Source: Streptomyces lavendulae subsp. lavendulae
GTDB lineage: Bacteria; Actinomycetota; Actinomycetes; Streptomycetales; Streptomycetaceae
Assembly (NCBI RefSeq): GCF_002803845.1
Contig: NZ_CP024985.1
Location: 1,364,001 to 1,428,000, forward strand
Direction: 5' to 3'
DNA length: 64,000 bases
Positions 62,540 through 64,000 of the stretch are shown piece by piece. The position numbers and the translations under genes were made by a program. The notes beneath the pieces are model-generated. The model was not told where the DNA came from and ran no database searches. It saw only the letters and a list, made by a program, of their open reading frames with translations. The stretch's first letter is position 1. The number at the start of each line of letters is the position of its first letter.

Positions 62540-62971
62540 TCATGCCCCCTTGATCAGACAGTCGTAGGGCTGGCCGGGCCGCGGTGTGCAGCCGGCGGCC
62601 ACGACCTTCCAGCCTCCGGTGAACAGCGACAGGAACAGGGTGTCGCCCGTCATACGCACCATCGCCTGCCGCCCGTACGCCTCTTCCTCTTGGATACCGC
62701 GCGTCCTGGGCAACTCCTGCGACGCGAACGCGGCGGGACAGGCCTTCTGCTCGTCCTGCTCCAGCTGTTTGCGGGTCTGCGGAGCCAGTAGCCCGCAGGC
62801 TCGGACGTGGTCGCCGGCCGCGACGGCGGCTTCGAAGGCGGCTCCTGCCGCGGCTGCGGCGTTCTGTCGTGCCGCAGGGGCCCCGCACCCGGCCGCTGCG
62901 AGCACCGCGGCAGCCACCAGGACCAGTCTGCCGCAGGGGCGGCCGGCTGTCCGGTGCCGTGATCGGGTCAC
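62540..62971 (-). CDS. Small lipoprotein, 143 aa
   Basis: Signal peptide with lipobox AAAGC near residue 29. The mature part has an Ala-rich start, then CGLLAPQTRKQLEQDEQKACPAAFA and a C-terminal WKVVAAGCTPRPGQPYDCL, four Cys that may pair. Its tail resembles secreted proteins with a DUF4878-like fold, weakly. GTG 62971 overlaps the hemerythrin stop. Second or third gene in the operon. Confidence 0.75.
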   Translation of the reverse strand: MTRSRHRTAGRPCGRLVLVAAAVLAAAGCGAPAARQNAAAAAGAAFEAAVAAGDHVRACGLLAPQTRKQLEQDEQKACPAAFASQELPRTRGIQEEEAYGRQAMVRMTGDTLFLSLFTGGWKVVAAGCTPRPGQPYDCLIKGA

Positions 62972-63282
62972 TTCGAGTCGGAGCTGGGAACGGCCAGGGG
63001 ATCGCGCGGTGCCTGCTTCTTCCCGGCCTCCAGCTCACCGCCCAGCTCCGTGAGCCTGTTGCGGCCCATCGCCGATGCTCTCCAGGACGTGGTCCGTCGT
63101 GTCGGGTGCGGCTCGCGGGCGAAGAACTTCTCTTCGATCCAGGCGTGGACGGTGAGCTCCTCGATCACCTCGTCGGCGATCCGGCGGCGTTCGGCCGTGT
63201 CATCGTCGGAGGTCTTCTCGAATCGCTTGAACAGCTTCTCGACAGTCTTGTGGTCTTCGCGCAGCAGCACGATCGCGTCCAT
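62968..63282 (-). pseudogene. Hemerythrin-domain protein, internally damaged
   Basis: ATG 63282 with GAGGAG upstream. MDAIVLLREDHKTVEKLF carries His11, and ELTVHAWIEEKFF His46/Glu50, two ligand sets of a bacterial hemerythrin. Then, the +1 frame reads DTTDHVLESI, which normally continues EEHHVVVW, while the annotated frame reads PTRRTTSWRAS. The C-terminal MGRNRLTELGGELEAG returns in frame. A frameshift plus an internal deletion has removed the second half of the four-helix bundle. The ORF stays open at 104 residues but should not bind a di-iron centre. Confidence 0.72.
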
Positions 63283-63296
63283 GCGGGCACTCCTCG

Positions 63297-63536
63297 TCAG
63301 GTGTTGACGCGGCTGTTGGTGCCGTCATGGCCGTCGGCCTCGTCGTCGTCGAACCAGTAGTCGCCGGCCGCCAGGTACCGGAAGGAGTGGCCTTTGTGCG
63401 TGGGCAGGACCACCGTGGCCGCGCGCATGCCGTCGCCCCGGACCTGGAGCGGGTGCGCGGCGGGGTCCCAGTGGTTGACGAGTGCTGGCGGAGGCCCGAG
63501 CACCCTCGCACAGTGCTCCTCGCCCCGGTCCCGCAC
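63297..63536 (-). pseudogene. N-terminally truncated CBM48/isoamylase-early-set-like protein
   Basis: Homology starts abruptly near 63479: NHWDPAAHPLQVRGDGMRAATVVLP and SFRYLAAGDYWFDDDEADGHDGTNSRVNT fit the carbohydrate-binding early-set domain, which normally begins with VSVVGDFN before NHWDP. The upstream codons in this frame are unrelated. The gene ends 15 bp before the damaged hemerythrin ATG, so it was the first gene of that operon. Probably non-functional. Confidence 0.6.
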
Positions 63537-63919
63537 ACGCCGCCGGAAGGGAGACGGTCACTCACCCGGAGGCAGGGGCGAAGCCCCGCCGGTCCCGGCG
63601 CCGCGTGGCCGCCTTTCCGCATCGCCTGTCGATCACCCCGCCTTCACCAACCGCGCACCCGGCACGATCCGCACGGCGCAGTACGCTGCTCATCTCCGCC
63701 TCTCTTTCGTGTGCCGGAGGGCCTCGATGCCCCCTTCGGAGAGGAGCACACGACTACTCACAGGGAGCTCGCCTCATTTCGTGCCGCTACCCGGCTTCTC
63801 GTCCGGCACCGGCGGCTCCACGCATCCGACGGTCCCCGGATCTGACGGCAGCAGCGACCCGCGCCCGCTCGTCTGAGTACTTCCGTTCGCCTCCGCCACC
63901 ACCGAGGCACCCTCAGAAC
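63537..63919. other. 383-bp region without a supported gene
   Basis: Between the truncated CBM48-like gene (minus) and the partial plus-strand gene at the right edge. Overlapping small frames lack ribosome sites and recognisable motifs. It presumably holds two divergent promoters. Confidence 0.45.
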
Positions 63920-64000
63920 ATGACCGACAATGAGATCAAGCTCAAGGCCATTGCCGCCCTGACGGCTCTGCGCGCCGACGTCGACGAGAGCCTCGTCTCG
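63920..64000 (+). CDS. Partial unknown protein at the right edge
   Basis: ATG 63920 opens MTDNEIKLKAIAALTALRAD and continues out of the window; only 27 residues are visible. Codon use is high-GC third position and the sequence is helical. The Shine-Dalgarno context is weak. Nothing more can be said. Confidence 0.45.
   Translation, partial: MTDNEIKLKAIAALTALRADVDESLVS

Overview
The window is high-GC actinobacterial DNA with strong third-position G/C bias, GTG and TTG starts and many 1-4 bp gene overlaps. Gene content (ergothioneine genes, a PAS-GGDEF-EAL protein like RmdA, a class F sortase, DUF574 and DUF6777 proteins, a SpoIIE-type phosphatase) points to Streptomyces. The order from 0.5 to about 25 kb resembles, from memory, the S. 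coelicolor SCO0910-SCO0932 neighbourhood. No rRNA, tRNA or CRISPR array was seen.

Region by region. 0-5 kb: a partial PARG-like gene, then the overlapping operon egtABCD (ergothioneine, no egtE here). 4.8-6.6 kb: a two-gene operon like olsB-olsA (ornithine lipid) converging on and overlapping egtD. 6.7-13.2 kb: an orphan sugar-binding lipoprotein with a DasR-like operator, a dodecin, a HAD phosphatase, a luciferase-like oxidoreductase, a short UvrA-like protein and a secreted histidine phosphatase. 13.3-17.7 kb: a succinate dehydrogenase operon (sdhC-sdhA-sdhB) divergent from a LysR regulator, with a dyad between them. 17.7-23 kb: TetR and a flavin monooxygenase, then a methyltransferase-rmdA operon. 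23-28 kb: a surface region with a Pro/His-rich secreted protein, a DUF4239 membrane protein, two related small secreted proteins placed tail to tail, a class F sortase and a polysaccharide deacetylase. 28-36.5 kb: lysX, a universal stress protein, CapA, an ECF sigma factor and two hypotheticals. 36.5-38.4 kb: an IS630 remnant abutting a pentapeptide-repeat membrane protein. 38.4-48.7 kb: a DNA glycosylase, a PAS-GAF-SpoIIE-HATPase phosphatase, a DUF6777 lipoprotein with degenerate ETAPPL repeats, an operon YndJ-like/DUF1990/lipase maturation factor-like behind twin palindromic operators, an epimerase, a 56-residue peptide gene and an HD-like protein. 48.7-54.5 kb: an SDR, an EamA/DMT-like permease whose frame runs 429 bp into the opposing Rpf-LysM-M23 peptidase gene, and a panD operon.

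54.9-64 kb looks accessory. A 1771-residue protein joins an N-terminal sacsin/GHKL-type ATPase to a C-terminal DUF3883 nuclease-like domain and is the best candidate for an uncharacterised defence system. It lies against a 5'-truncated gene without a start codon. Beyond it is an operon of decayed or small genes: a truncated CBM48-like gene, a hemerythrin with a frameshift plus deletion, a lipoprotein, a 27-residue membrane peptide and a DUF6766 protein. The damage suggests recent rearrangement.

Shared themes are redox and envelope stress (ergothioneine, SDH, ornithine lipid, lysyl-PG, sortase, deacetylase), c-di-GMP signalling and cell-wall remodelling. All family names come from reading motifs by eye. 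No database search was run.
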